Shown: in pieces, positions 7,946 through 14,827 of the stretch
How positions within the stretch are numbered: the first letter of the stretch is position 1
Layout: each line of letters opens with the position of its first letter
NCBI GenBank assembly: GCA_002305725.1
Contig: DBQM01000037.1
Coordinates: forward strand, 67,604 to 131,603
Reading direction: 5' to 3'
Source of the DNA: Ruminococcus sp. UBA1394
GTDB lineage: Bacteria > Bacillota > Clostridia > Oscillospirales > Ruminococcaceae
Length of the DNA stretch: 64,000 nucleotides
Translations under genes and position numbers: made by a program
Notes under the pieces: generated by a model
Database searches by the model: none
What the model was told of the DNA's origin: nothing
The model's input: the letters and a program-made list of their open reading frames with translations, nothing else

Positions 7946-9608
7946 ACGTCTGACCTCCCTCCGTCAAATCCCTCAGAATAATTTTTATTTCACCGTTTTC
8001 AAGACGGGAATTTACATATTTTCTCCAGTTGACATCGTCCTTTTCCGGATAGTCAAGATTTTCCGCAAAGCTGTGCCAGCGTGTTTCGTGACGTGCTTTC
8101 AGATGTGCGATAACGCTCCGGCAGACTGTGAGCCTTTCTCTCAGCTCGTATATGTACATAAGCTCCTGGAAATCATCTGCGTGGAGGTTTTCCGAAAGCT
8201 TTTCAAGCTGTACAATCTTTTCATCGGCAATGTCAAGCTGCTTTTCGTTAAAGCGGTAGTTTGTCCTGATACCGCCGGCGTAGGAGTCCATGACTGTCTG
8301 CATTGCCTCTTCCAGCTGTTCTGTTGTAAACTGCGATTTATCCTCACCAAGAAACCTTTCAATTTCTTCTGCATGACTGCGGACTGCCTCTTCGTCTATT
8401 TCCTCTGAGTTATTCTGCTTTATAAATTCCACAGCAGAAAATCCGGCAATTTCACCCTCAGCAAGTGCGCCGGTAACATACTTCTGCGGACAGCCTCCTG
8501 CAACGTCGCCGCCTGCAAACAGCCCCTTTATGGTAGTGGCACGGTTTGTGTCAACCCAGTAGCCGCTTGCGGTATGACCGCCTATGATATAAGGCTCAGT
8601 ACCCTCGATTTCAACATTCTGCTCCGACGGCTTTTTGCCACTTTCTATCCACTTCAAAGTCTGGGAGGGCGCCATGTTCAGATACGCTTTCATAAGGGAT
8701 TCGTTCTGTTCCTCAGTGATACTTTCAGTCCTCAGATAGCACGGACCTCTGCCTTCAAGGTTTTCATTGACAGTGCCGTATACACGCTCGGAAGTGGTAA
8801 GACCGTATTTTGTTTCGTACACTTCGCCAAGTGAATTTATCTGCTTTGCGCCGACACCCTGTGCAAGAGTTCCCGTCGGGGCAATAGTGTCCTTGCAGCG
8901 CAGTGCGATAAAGCGCATTTCAAAGGTTGTCATCTCTGCACCAGCACGGATTCCCATTGCATAGCCTGCGCCTGTGTTAAAGGGCGGATACCACATTTTG
9001 TGCCGTGAAAATCCCGGATTGTTCGGCTTGTAAAGTCCTGCCGCACCGCCTGTTGCAACAATTACAGCATTTGCCTCTATTATATAAAATGTATCGTTTT
9101 CGATACCGATTCCGAATGCTCCCTTTATTCTGTTTTCGCTTACCGCAAAATCGGTAATGTTCACATGGTTCAGAACGGTCACATTTGGAAGCTTTTCAAC
9201 CGCCGCCGCAAGTATCGGCTTGATGTTTTCGCCGTTTATTTTTAAGTTGCGGTTTCCTCTTGTGACGTACTTTCCGTTCTCGTCTTTGAGAATGACAAGT
9301 CCAAGCTGTTCAAGCTTTTCTGTCACAGAGTTAAGACGTTCCGACATGGTAAGCAGAAGGTCCTCTCTTACAATTCCGTCCGCATCTTTTTTTGCGTAGT
9401 CAACATAATCCTGGGGCGTTCTGCCCTCTGTTATATAGGCGTTAAGCGCATTCACTCCTGCCGCAAGGCAGCCGCTTCGCTTTATGTGAGCCTTTTCGCA
9501 GATAAGCACCATTGCATCGGAATGCTCTGCAATGGTCATTGCCGCATAGCATCCGGCAGTACCGCCGCCTATGATAAGGATATCTGTTCTGATTCTTTCT
9601 GTCTTCAT
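7929..9608 (-). CDS. aprA: APS reductase alpha subunit (AprA-like flavoprotein)
   Basis: A 559-residue FAD enzyme of the fumarate reductase/AprA group. The dinucleotide-binding motif IIGGGTAGC is at 12-20, with RSGCLAAGVNA, GHTASGYWV and the flavin-binding segment GLFAGGDVAGG further on. It reduces APS to sulfite. The frame is open upstream to 9665, but the ATG at 9608, with GGTGAT ahead of it and four bases after trxB, gives the correct AprA N-terminus. Cytosolic, with no signal peptide. No qmo genes are present, so the electron donor differs from that of sulfate-respiring bacteria; the thioredoxin pair in the operon or ferredoxin are candidates. Confidence 0.9.
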   Translation of the reverse strand: MKTERIRTDILIIGGGTAGCYAAMTIAEHSDAMVLICEKAHIKRSGCLAAGVNALNAYITEGRTPQDYVDYAKKDADGIVREDLLLTMSERLNSVTEKLEQLGLVILKDENGKYVTRGNRNLKINGENIKPILAAAVEKLPNVTVLNHVNITDFAVSENRIKGAFGIGIENDTFYIIEANAVIVATGGAAGLYKPNNPGFSRHKMWYPPFNTGAGYAMGIRAGAEMTTFEMRFIALRCKDTIAPTGTLAQGVGAKQINSLGEVYETKYGLTTSERVYGTVNENLEGRGPCYLRTESITEEQNESLMKAYLNMAPSQTLKWIESGKKPSEQNVEIEGTEPYIIGGHTASGYWVDTNRATTIKGLFAGGDVAGGCPQKYVTGALAEGEIAGFSAVEFIKQNNSEEIDEEAVRSHAEEIERFLGEDKSQFTTEQLEEAMQTVMDSYAGGIRTNYRFNEKQLDIADEKIVQLEKLSENLHADDFQELMYIYELRERLTVCRSVIAHLKARHETRWHSFAENLDYPEKDDVNWRKYVNSRLENGEIKIILRDLTEGGQTYEHFN

Positions 9609-9612
9609 TATA

Positions 9613-10518
9613 TCACCAGTTGTTATTTCTAATGTAATTTTCAGCAGACAGCACACAGTTTGCACCGTCTGAAACAGCTGTCACCACCTGCCGCAAAGCC
9701 TTTGTACGAACATCTCCGGCAGCAAATAAACCGTCAGCCGAGGTTATACCGTCTTCATCGGCAATTATATATCCGTTCTTGTCCAGACTGCATATCCCGT
9801 CAAGAATACCTGTATTCGGGACTGAACCGATTGCCACGAAAATGCCGTTTACTGCAAGACTACTTGTTTCGCCGGAAACTGAAATTTCAAGTCCCTCAAC
9901 ACGCTTTTCCCCGATAACTTTTGTGGGTACTGCGTTCAGAATAACCTCAATATTGGACGTTTTCTTCACAAGCTCCTGCAAAGCCTTGTTTGCACGGAAA
10001 GTATCTCTGCGGTGAATCAGATACACTTTTTCAGCGATTTTTGAGAGATACAGCGCATCTCCTAAAGCAGTATCTCCGCCGCCCACAACTGCGGCAGTTT
10101 TTCCTTTGTAGAAAGCACCGTCACAGGTTGCGCAGTAGGAAACGCCGAGCAGTTCTCCGCCGGGGATTTCCAGTCTGCGGTAAGAAGTTCCGGCGGCATA
10201 GATAATACATCTGCTTTCCATGGTACTGCCGTCCTTGAAGCTTACAGTATAGCTTTCGGCGTTTTTAATGATTCCGCTGACTTCACCCTCGAAAAATTTA
10301 GTACCAAGACTTACTGCGTGTTCACGGAATTTTTCGCCGAGCTCATAGCCGTTTATCTCGGGCAGACCAAGGTAATTGTCCACCTGTTCGCTTGCGGCTA
10401 TCTGTCCTGCGCCCATGTAGTCCTTTTCAGCGACAACTGCGCTGAACTGAGCACGGCTTGCATAGACCGCTGCGGAAAGTCCTGCCGGACCGCTGCCGAT
10501 TATTACAATATCGTACAT
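9613..10518 (-). CDS. trxB: Thioredoxin-disulfide reductase
   Basis: A 301-residue FAD/NAD(P)H oxidoreductase. The FAD motif GSGPAG is at 8-13, the redox pair is Cys129-Ala-Thr-Cys132, and the nucleotide-binding motif GGGDTA is at 146-151. It ends with the TSADGLFAAGDVR flavin motif. It lies three bases after the JAMM peptidase and four before aprA in the sulfur operon, which also encodes a thioredoxin. This suggests a dedicated reductase-thioredoxin couple for a sulfur-reducing step. The HRRDTFRA segment suggests NADPH preference, though this was not tested. Confidence 0.95.
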   Translation of the reverse strand: MYDIVIIGSGPAGLSAAVYASRAQFSAVVAEKDYMGAGQIAASEQVDNYLGLPEINGYELGEKFREHAVSLGTKFFEGEVSGIIKNAESYTVSFKDGSTMESRCIIYAAGTSYRRLEIPGGELLGVSYCATCDGAFYKGKTAAVVGGGDTALGDALYLSKIAEKVYLIHRRDTFRANKALQELVKKTSNIEVILNAVPTKVIGEKRVEGLEISVSGETSSLAVNGIFVAIGSVPNTGILDGICSLDKNGYIIADEDGITSADGLFAAGDVRTKALRQVVTAVSDGANCVLSAENYIRNNNW

Positions 10519-10521
10519 ATT

Positions 10522-10935
10522 CTAATCCTCAATGATCAAATTTTCCTTTTCGGCATTGCTGCCCTCGATTCTGAAAGAATTCAGAACCGGATTTTCCCTG
10601 TCCATAAGGGAAAGTATCATATAGCTTGCCTTGCTGTCGTAGGCAAGTCTTTTGTCTTCTTCTGACGGACGTGACGGTGATTCCGGATGGGAATGCCAGT
10701 TTCCAAGAGGTACAAGTCCCTGCGAACGCATATCCTTTACTGCCGCAAGCTGTTCTTTTGGGTCAAGGGAAAAATGCTCGTTGGAATGGTCAGTGTTAGT
10801 CAGAAGATACACCTTTTTTATTATCTTATCTTCTCCCTCAATTATACCTGCAATAAGTCCGCAGGCTTCGTCCGGAAGTTCCTTTACTGCATGAGCAAGG
10901 ATTTTTTCGTAATCTGCCTTTGAAAGTTTTATCAT
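10522..10935 (-). CDS. hcyD: JAMM/M67 metallopeptidase, likely HcyD-type carrier-protein processing enzyme
   Basis: A 137-residue zinc peptidase with a complete JAMM signature: Glu23, His81-Ser-His83-Pro, then Ser91 and Asp94 with the family spacing (HxH, seven residues, S, two residues, D). Small bacterial JAMM enzymes of this kind trim or release ThiS/MoaD-type sulfur carriers. It overlaps the E1-like gene by four bases and follows the carrier gene, whose product ends in GGGQ and would need trimming. By analogy with Wolinella HcyD it should expose a C-terminal diglycine. A Mec+-like hydrolase releasing cysteine from a carrier is the alternative. Confidence 0.82.
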   Translation of the reverse strand: MIKLSKADYEKILAHAVKELPDEACGLIAGIIEGEDKIIKKVYLLTNTDHSNEHFSLDPKEQLAAVKDMRSQGLVPLGNWHSHPESPSRPSEEDKRLAYDSKASYMILSLMDRENPVLNSFRIEGSNAEKENLIIED

Positions 10936-11744
10936 AAACCAACACCGTCACATTCTGCCTGTTCATAGTCGATAAGCTCTGTAATTGTCGGATTTTTTCC
11001 GCATACCGGACAGTTATCGGTATTTGCCGGAAGTTTTACCTTGCGGAATTCCATTTTAAGTGCGTCATAGGTAAGGAGATAGCCTGTCAGCAGGTCGCCG
11101 ACACCGATAATATACTTTACAGCCTCCATAGCCTGTAAGCTTCCGATAACGCCGCCCATTGCACCAATAACGCCAGCCTGCTTACAGGTAGGTACGGCGT
11201 CTTTCGGCGGAGGGTCTTTGAATACACAGCGGTAGCACGGACCTTCTCCCGGAACGTATGTCATAAGCTGTCCCTGGAAACGGATAATTCCGGCGTGTGA
11301 GAAAGGCTTTTTCGCCATTACACAGGCATCGTTTATGAGAAACTTTGCCGGAAAATTGTCTGTACCGTCAATGATAAAATCGTAGTCTTTGATTAAGTCC
11401 ATGATGTTTTCGCTGGTAACGAATGTGCGGTAGGTGTTGACGGTAACGTCCGGATTCATAGCCTCCATTGTTTCCTTTGCCGACTGCACCTTTGCCTTGC
11501 CGACGTCCTTTGTGGCATGAATAATCTGTCTTTGCAGATTTGAAAGGTCAACCTCGTCTGCGTCCGCAATGCCGATTGTTCCTACGCCTGCTGCCGCAAG
11601 GTACATTGCCGCCGGAGCGCCAAGTCCGCCTGCACCGATAATCAGCACTTTGGCATTAAGCAGTTTTTTCTGTCCCTTTACTCCGACTTCCTTTAAGATG
11701 ATGTGTCTGGAGTATCTCTCAATCTGTTCGTTTGTAAATGGCAT
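10932..11744 (-). CDS. hcyF: E1-like carrier adenylyltransferase (MoeB/ThiF family), likely HcyF
   Basis: A 270-residue adenylating enzyme. The nucleotide-binding motif GAGGLGAP is at 38-44, the DADEVDLSNLQRQ acceptor motif at about 61-73, and the conserved active-site Cys region is VPTCKQAGVIG. The structural zinc is bound by CYRC and a C-terminal CPVC pair. It should activate the carrier C-terminus as acyl-AMP, ready for conversion to a thiocarboxylate. No thiamine or molybdopterin genes are nearby. Its neighbours are a ThiS-like carrier (one-base overlap), a JAMM peptidase, sulfite reductase and MetY, which points to homocysteine synthesis. MoeB or ThiF proper cannot be excluded from sequence alone. 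Confidence 0.85.
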   Translation of the reverse strand: MPFTNEQIERYSRHIILKEVGVKGQKKLLNAKVLIIGAGGLGAPAAMYLAAAGVGTIGIADADEVDLSNLQRQIIHATKDVGKAKVQSAKETMEAMNPDVTVNTYRTFVTSENIMDLIKDYDFIIDGTDNFPAKFLINDACVMAKKPFSHAGIIRFQGQLMTYVPGEGPCYRCVFKDPPPKDAVPTCKQAGVIGAMGGVIGSLQAMEAVKYIIGVGDLLTGYLLTYDALKMEFRKVKLPANTDNCPVCGKNPTITELIDYEQAECDGVGL

Positions 11745-11950
11745 TACTGACCGCCTCCCATGAAGTAAAGAAACTCAACATTATCGCAGTCTTTTACGAC
11801 TGTACTTTCAAAAGTACCGCTTTCAACAAATTCATCGTTTATAGTAACTGTAACATACTGAGGTGTTTCAACCTTTTCGTCAATGATAAGCTGTGCAACG
11901 GTGATACCGTCCTTAACCTCTTTTTTTACGCCTGCAACTGTTATATTCAT
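11744..11950 (-). CDS. hcyS: ThiS/MoaD-family sulfur carrier protein, likely HcyS
   Basis: A 68-residue beta-grasp carrier. The ATG at 11950 follows a GGAG site; the longer open frame upstream belongs to the thioredoxin region. The fold signature VTVTINDEFV and the glycine-rich tail MGGGQ identify it. Classical carriers end in Gly-Gly, so the final Gln (or Gly-Gln) must be removed before adenylation; the JAMM peptidase two genes downstream fits that job. After activation it should carry a C-terminal thiocarboxylate as sulfur donor. Its place in a sulfate-assimilation operon ending at MetY favours homocysteine synthesis over thiamine. Confidence 0.83.
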   Translation of the reverse strand: MNITVAGVKKEVKDGITVAQLIIDEKVETPQYVTVTINDEFVESGTFESTVVKDCDNVEFLYFMGGGQ

Positions 11951-11963
11951 GGTAAATTCTCCT

Positions 11964-12278
11964 TTATAATTTTTCAAACTCTTCAAAAATTTCAGCTTTT
12001 TTAACTGCACCCCTGAGACGTGCCTTTTCCTCGCCGTCTTTAAAGAAAATCAGCGTAGGAGCAGCCTGTACCTCATACTTTTCCGCAAGCTCGCCGTCAA
12101 AATTGATATTTATCTTCACAAGCTTTAAAGTATCAGGATATGTTTCTTCAAGCTCTGCAAGAACCGGTGACATTCTCTTGCAGGGTACACAGCTGTCGGA
12201 ATAAAAGTCCGCAAGCACGATTCCCTGTGCGCCAAGAACTTCATCATTAAAATTCTCTGCATTAACACGAACTGCCAT
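11964..12278 (-). CDS. trxA: Thioredoxin with CVPC active site
   Basis: A 104-residue thioredoxin-fold protein. The redox motif is Cys30-Val-Pro-Cys33 rather than the usual CGPC, preceded by ADFYSDS instead of VDFWA. The cis-proline loop is APTLIFF near residue 75. It is encoded directly after tusA without a gap and 13 bases before the carrier gene. Together with trxB in the same operon it is probably a specialised reductant for APS reduction or for release of sulfur from a persulfide, rather than the general cell thioredoxin. That role is inference from context. Confidence 0.9.
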   Translation of the reverse strand: MAVRVNAENFNDEVLGAQGIVLADFYSDSCVPCKRMSPVLAELEETYPDTLKLVKININFDGELAEKYEVQAAPTLIFFKDGEEKARLRGAVKKAEIFEEFEKL

Positions 12279-12524
12279 TTAATCACCAACCTTTTTCACG
12301 ATAAGATTGTAAGTACCGTCCTCATTATTAATCAGTTTCAGAATCTGATGCCCTTCTTCCTTGATACTGCGGGGGACGTTCTGAACGGGTTCACCGTCGT
12401 TCATTTTAATTGAAAGTATCTGTCCGTCGTCAAGTTCTTCAAGAGCAACCTTTGCCTTTACAAAAGTTACCGGGCAGACTACATCTGTAATGTCAACTGT
12501 GTCATCAATATTAAAATCAGCCAT
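12279..12524 (-). CDS. tusA: TusA-family sulfur relay protein
   Basis: An 81-residue protein with the TusA/SirA fold signature: the conserved Cys17 in VVCPVTFVKAK (the family CPxP motif, with Thr replacing the second Pro), followed by ILSIKMNDG and a C-terminal LIVKK strand. Such proteins carry sulfur as a persulfide. It overlaps sulfite reductase by eight bases and abuts thioredoxin. It could accept sulfide-level sulfur from the reductase and hand it to the activated carrier protein; this order is inference. Confidence 0.88.
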   Translation of the reverse strand: MADFNIDDTVDITDVVCPVTFVKAKVALEELDDGQILSIKMNDGEPVQNVPRSIKEEGHQILKLINNEDGTYNLIVKKVGD

Positions 12525-13377
12525 TATATGCCTCCAGAATCTTTTCTTTGAATTTGTCTTTTCCTACACGGTCAAGAGTAAACTTGAAACGCTCGCCTGC
12601 ATTGGCATTGTCATCAAAAAAATGTATTGCGGCGTCGCATATCTTCATAAGCTTTTCCTTGTCCTCAATGAAAGGAATGATTGTTTCGCCCTTGCTGATA
12701 CTGTTTCCGAAAAGACCGCCGAATGAAACGATATAGCCGTGGACTGTGTCCCATGCCTCAGTAGGACAGGCTTTTACACAGCGTCCGCAGAAATTGCATT
12801 TGCTCTCATCTACGGAAATTTTACCGTCGGAAATAGTAATTGCATTTGTTCTGCATGCCTTTTCACATACGCCGCAGTTTATGCAGTCACTTTCTTTCCA
12901 TGCAACTTTGATACCGCCCTTGATTCCAAGGTCATTTTCCTCTGCTTTCAGACAGTTGTTCTGACAGCCTGTAATGCCGAACTTGAACTTGTGGGGAAGT
13001 TCTCTTGCAAAATATCTTTCGTCAAGCTCTTTTGCAAGAGCGAATGTGTCAATACAGCCGCTGGGACATATTGCCTCGCCCTGACAGGCTGTAACAGTAC
13101 GGACTCTCGGACCGCATACGCCCGGTTCAACGCCGCCCTCGCCAAGCAGTGCCTTGACCTCGTCTATCTGGTCAAGCTTTATGAAAGGTATCTCCACACT
13201 CTGACGTGATGTAAGGTGAACGTGACCGTCGCCGTACTTTTCCGCCGTTTCAGCAATTTTTGCAAGCTGTTTTGCGGTGAGATTTCCGCCTACGACACGC
13301 AGTCTGAGTGAGAAGTTATTTTTCTGTTTCTGGCGCATGAAACCGCCTTTTTTTAATGCAGCATAATCAACAGCCAT
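12517..13377 (-). CDS. Compact siroheme sulfite reductase with built-in two-cluster ferredoxin domain
   Basis: A 286-residue reductase of the nitrite/sulfite reductase superfamily, half the size of CysI. A single ferrodoxin-like half-domain lies at about 20-80. The siroheme-4Fe4S ligands are Cys98, Cys104, Cys138 and Cys142 (C-x5-C and C-x3-C). A 2x[4Fe-4S] ferredoxin module follows, with Cys165/168/171/175 and Cys194/197/200/204. This layout resembles AsrC and small clostridial or methanogen sulfite reductases. It should reduce sulfite to sulfide with electrons from ferredoxin. It lies two bases after metY and overlaps tusA. The nearby siroheme operon supplies its cofactor. Confidence 0.88.
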   Translation of the reverse strand: MAVDYAALKKGGFMRQKQKNNFSLRLRVVGGNLTAKQLAKIAETAEKYGDGHVHLTSRQSVEIPFIKLDQIDEVKALLGEGGVEPGVCGPRVRTVTACQGEAICPSGCIDTFALAKELDERYFARELPHKFKFGITGCQNNCLKAEENDLGIKGGIKVAWKESDCINCGVCEKACRTNAITISDGKISVDESKCNFCGRCVKACPTEAWDTVHGYIVSFGGLFGNSISKGETIIPFIEDKEKLMKICDAAIHFFDDNANAGERFKFTLDRVGKDKFKEKILEAYNG

Positions 13378-13379
13378 TT

Positions 13380-14612
13380 TTAATCCTCCATTTTTTCAAT
13401 TGCCTGTGAGAAATCCTCTGTCAGGTCAGCTATATCTTCAATTCCGATGCTGATACGAATCGTATCGTCATAAACTCCGGCATTCCTTTTCTGTTCCTCT
13501 GAATTGTGTGTATAAATGGTACTTGCCGGATGAATAACAAGTGTTCTGATATCACCAATATTTGTGGCGTTTACAGCGTATTTCAGACTGTTTATAAGCT
13601 TAAAGGCTTTTTCCTTGCTGCCTGTCCGTATAGTCAGTATCGCTCCGCCTTTTCCGCCGAACTGTTTCTGAACCAGTTCATAGTACGGATTATTTTTCAG
13701 CGCCGGATAATTGACTTCAATGCCCTCTGTACTGTCTAAAAATTCCGCAAGCTTCAATGCGTTGTAACAAAGACGCTCCATGCGAAGTCCGAGAGTTTCA
13801 AGTCCCACAGAATTCATAAATGCATTCATCGGGGCAAGACAGCCGCCCACATTTCTCCATATGCCGTTTCTCAGCTTTGCAAGGTAAGCAAATTTGCCGT
13901 ATCTTCGGTATTCTTCCAGTCCTTTACATCGGAGAGTTTCCCATCTGAAATTTCCGCTGTCGATAATAATTCCGCTTATGGCGTTTCCTCCGCCGTTTAT
14001 GTATTTTGACGATGAATGTACTACCACGTCTGCACCGTATTCAAAGGGGTGAATCAGATAAGGCGTCGCTGTGGTACTGTCGATAATCAGCGGTATTCCG
14101 TGACTATGAACAAGCTCTGAAACCTTTTTCAGATCAACAACGTCCAGCTTTGGATTGCCAATCAGCTCGGCAAATACTGCCTTTGTCTTATCATTTATAA
14201 GCGGTTCGATTTCCTCCGCCGTGACATTATGAACAAACCTTGTTGTGATTCCCAGCGCCTTCAAATCGCCGAACAGATCTATCGTACCGCCGAAAAGTCC
14301 CGAACCTGCAATTATCTCATCTCCCGATTCAAGAATGTTCAGAAGTGACATTGTAACAGCCGCCATTCCGGAAGAACAGGCAACAGCGCCGATTCCGTTT
14401 TCCATAGCAGCGACCCTCTTTTCAAAGGAGTCAACCGTAGGATTGCTTATCCTTGTATATGCAAATCCCGGCGCTTTATTATTGAATACCTTTTCAAGCT
14501 TCTCTGCCGATTCATGAGCGAATGCGCTGACCTGATATATCGGCATGACTGTAGAACCGGTAAATTCCTCGCCGTTAAAATTCTGATGCAGCAATGCAGT
14601 ATTAAACTTCAT
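13380..14612 (-). CDS. metY: O-acetylhomoserine sulfhydrylase (MetY-like)
   Basis: A 410-residue PLP enzyme of the Cys/Met metabolism family that makes homocysteine from O-acetylhomoserine and sulfide or a thiocarboxylate donor. The PLP lysine is Lys203 in HSSSKYINGGG; AYTRISNPT (51-59) and SSGMAA (80-85) bind PLP. Long MetY forms of about 420 residues prefer sulfide-type donors over cysteine. It is the first gene of the sulfur operon, so homocysteine is the likely end product of the whole unit. It has a SigA promoter and a conserved operator-like element upstream. Confidence 0.9.
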   Translation of the reverse strand: MKFNTALLHQNFNGEEFTGSTVMPIYQVSAFAHESAEKLEKVFNNKAPGFAYTRISNPTVDSFEKRVAAMENGIGAVACSSGMAAVTMSLLNILESGDEIIAGSGLFGGTIDLFGDLKALGITTRFVHNVTAEEIEPLINDKTKAVFAELIGNPKLDVVDLKKVSELVHSHGIPLIIDSTTATPYLIHPFEYGADVVVHSSSKYINGGGNAISGIIIDSGNFRWETLRCKGLEEYRRYGKFAYLAKLRNGIWRNVGGCLAPMNAFMNSVGLETLGLRMERLCYNALKLAEFLDSTEGIEVNYPALKNNPYYELVQKQFGGKGGAILTIRTGSKEKAFKLINSLKYAVNATNIGDIRTLVIHPASTIYTHNSEEQKRNAGVYDDTIRISIGIEDIADLTEDFSQAIEKMED

Positions 14613-14670
14613 ACTTTCACCGACTTTCCTAATGAATTTTCAGAGCCTGTTCTGCTCTTTCAACATCATC

Positions 14671-14699
14671 ATTATACACCTTTTATTCTACTAAGTCAA
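14671..14699 (-). promoter_or_regulatory. SigA-type promoter of the metY-cysN operon
   Basis: TTGACT (complement of 14694-14699), a 17-base spacer and TATAAT (complement of 14671-14676). The untranslated leader is short, about 50 bases. Confidence 0.85.
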
Positions 14700-14732
14700 T
14701 AGGTTTTGTAGATTTATACTTTTCCTACAAAA
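14689..14732 (-). promoter_or_regulatory. Candidate sulfur-regulator site at the metY promoter
   Basis: The 22 bases 14689-14710 cover the -35 box and match 17 of 22 positions with 26642-26663 at the sulfate transporter promoter (shared ends TACT and GTTTTGTA). An inverted repeat TTTTGTAG/CTACAAAA (14704-14711 and 14725-14732) lies just upstream. The Rrf2 regulator in the transporter operon is the obvious candidate binder; this is inference. Confidence 0.5.
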
Positions 14733-14756
14733 TTCTTCCTATTTCCTATCCTTTTT

Positions 14757-14827
14757 ATAGGCAATAACGCATAATAATTGCCGCCCGTCCGTAAACAGAC
14801 AGGCGGCAAAAGTTCAGCCGCTAAATT
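14757..14827. repeat. Family A element, decayed and deleted copy
   Basis: The left end AGGCAATAACGCATAATAATTG and the right-side sequence GCGGCAAAAGTTCAGCCGCT match the ends of the intact family A copies, with the middle missing. The last codons and TGA stop of hemL lie in the right part. Confidence 0.55.
14778..14809 (-). terminator. Terminator-like hairpin after hemL
   Basis: The stem TTGCCGCC/GGCGGCAA is built from the decayed family A copy. It lacks a good T run, so its efficiency is uncertain. Confidence 0.5.

Noticed and set aside
14613..14740. SAM or other riboswitch before metY
   Set aside because: The transcribed leader is only about 50 bases and shows no S-box or other known aptamer core.
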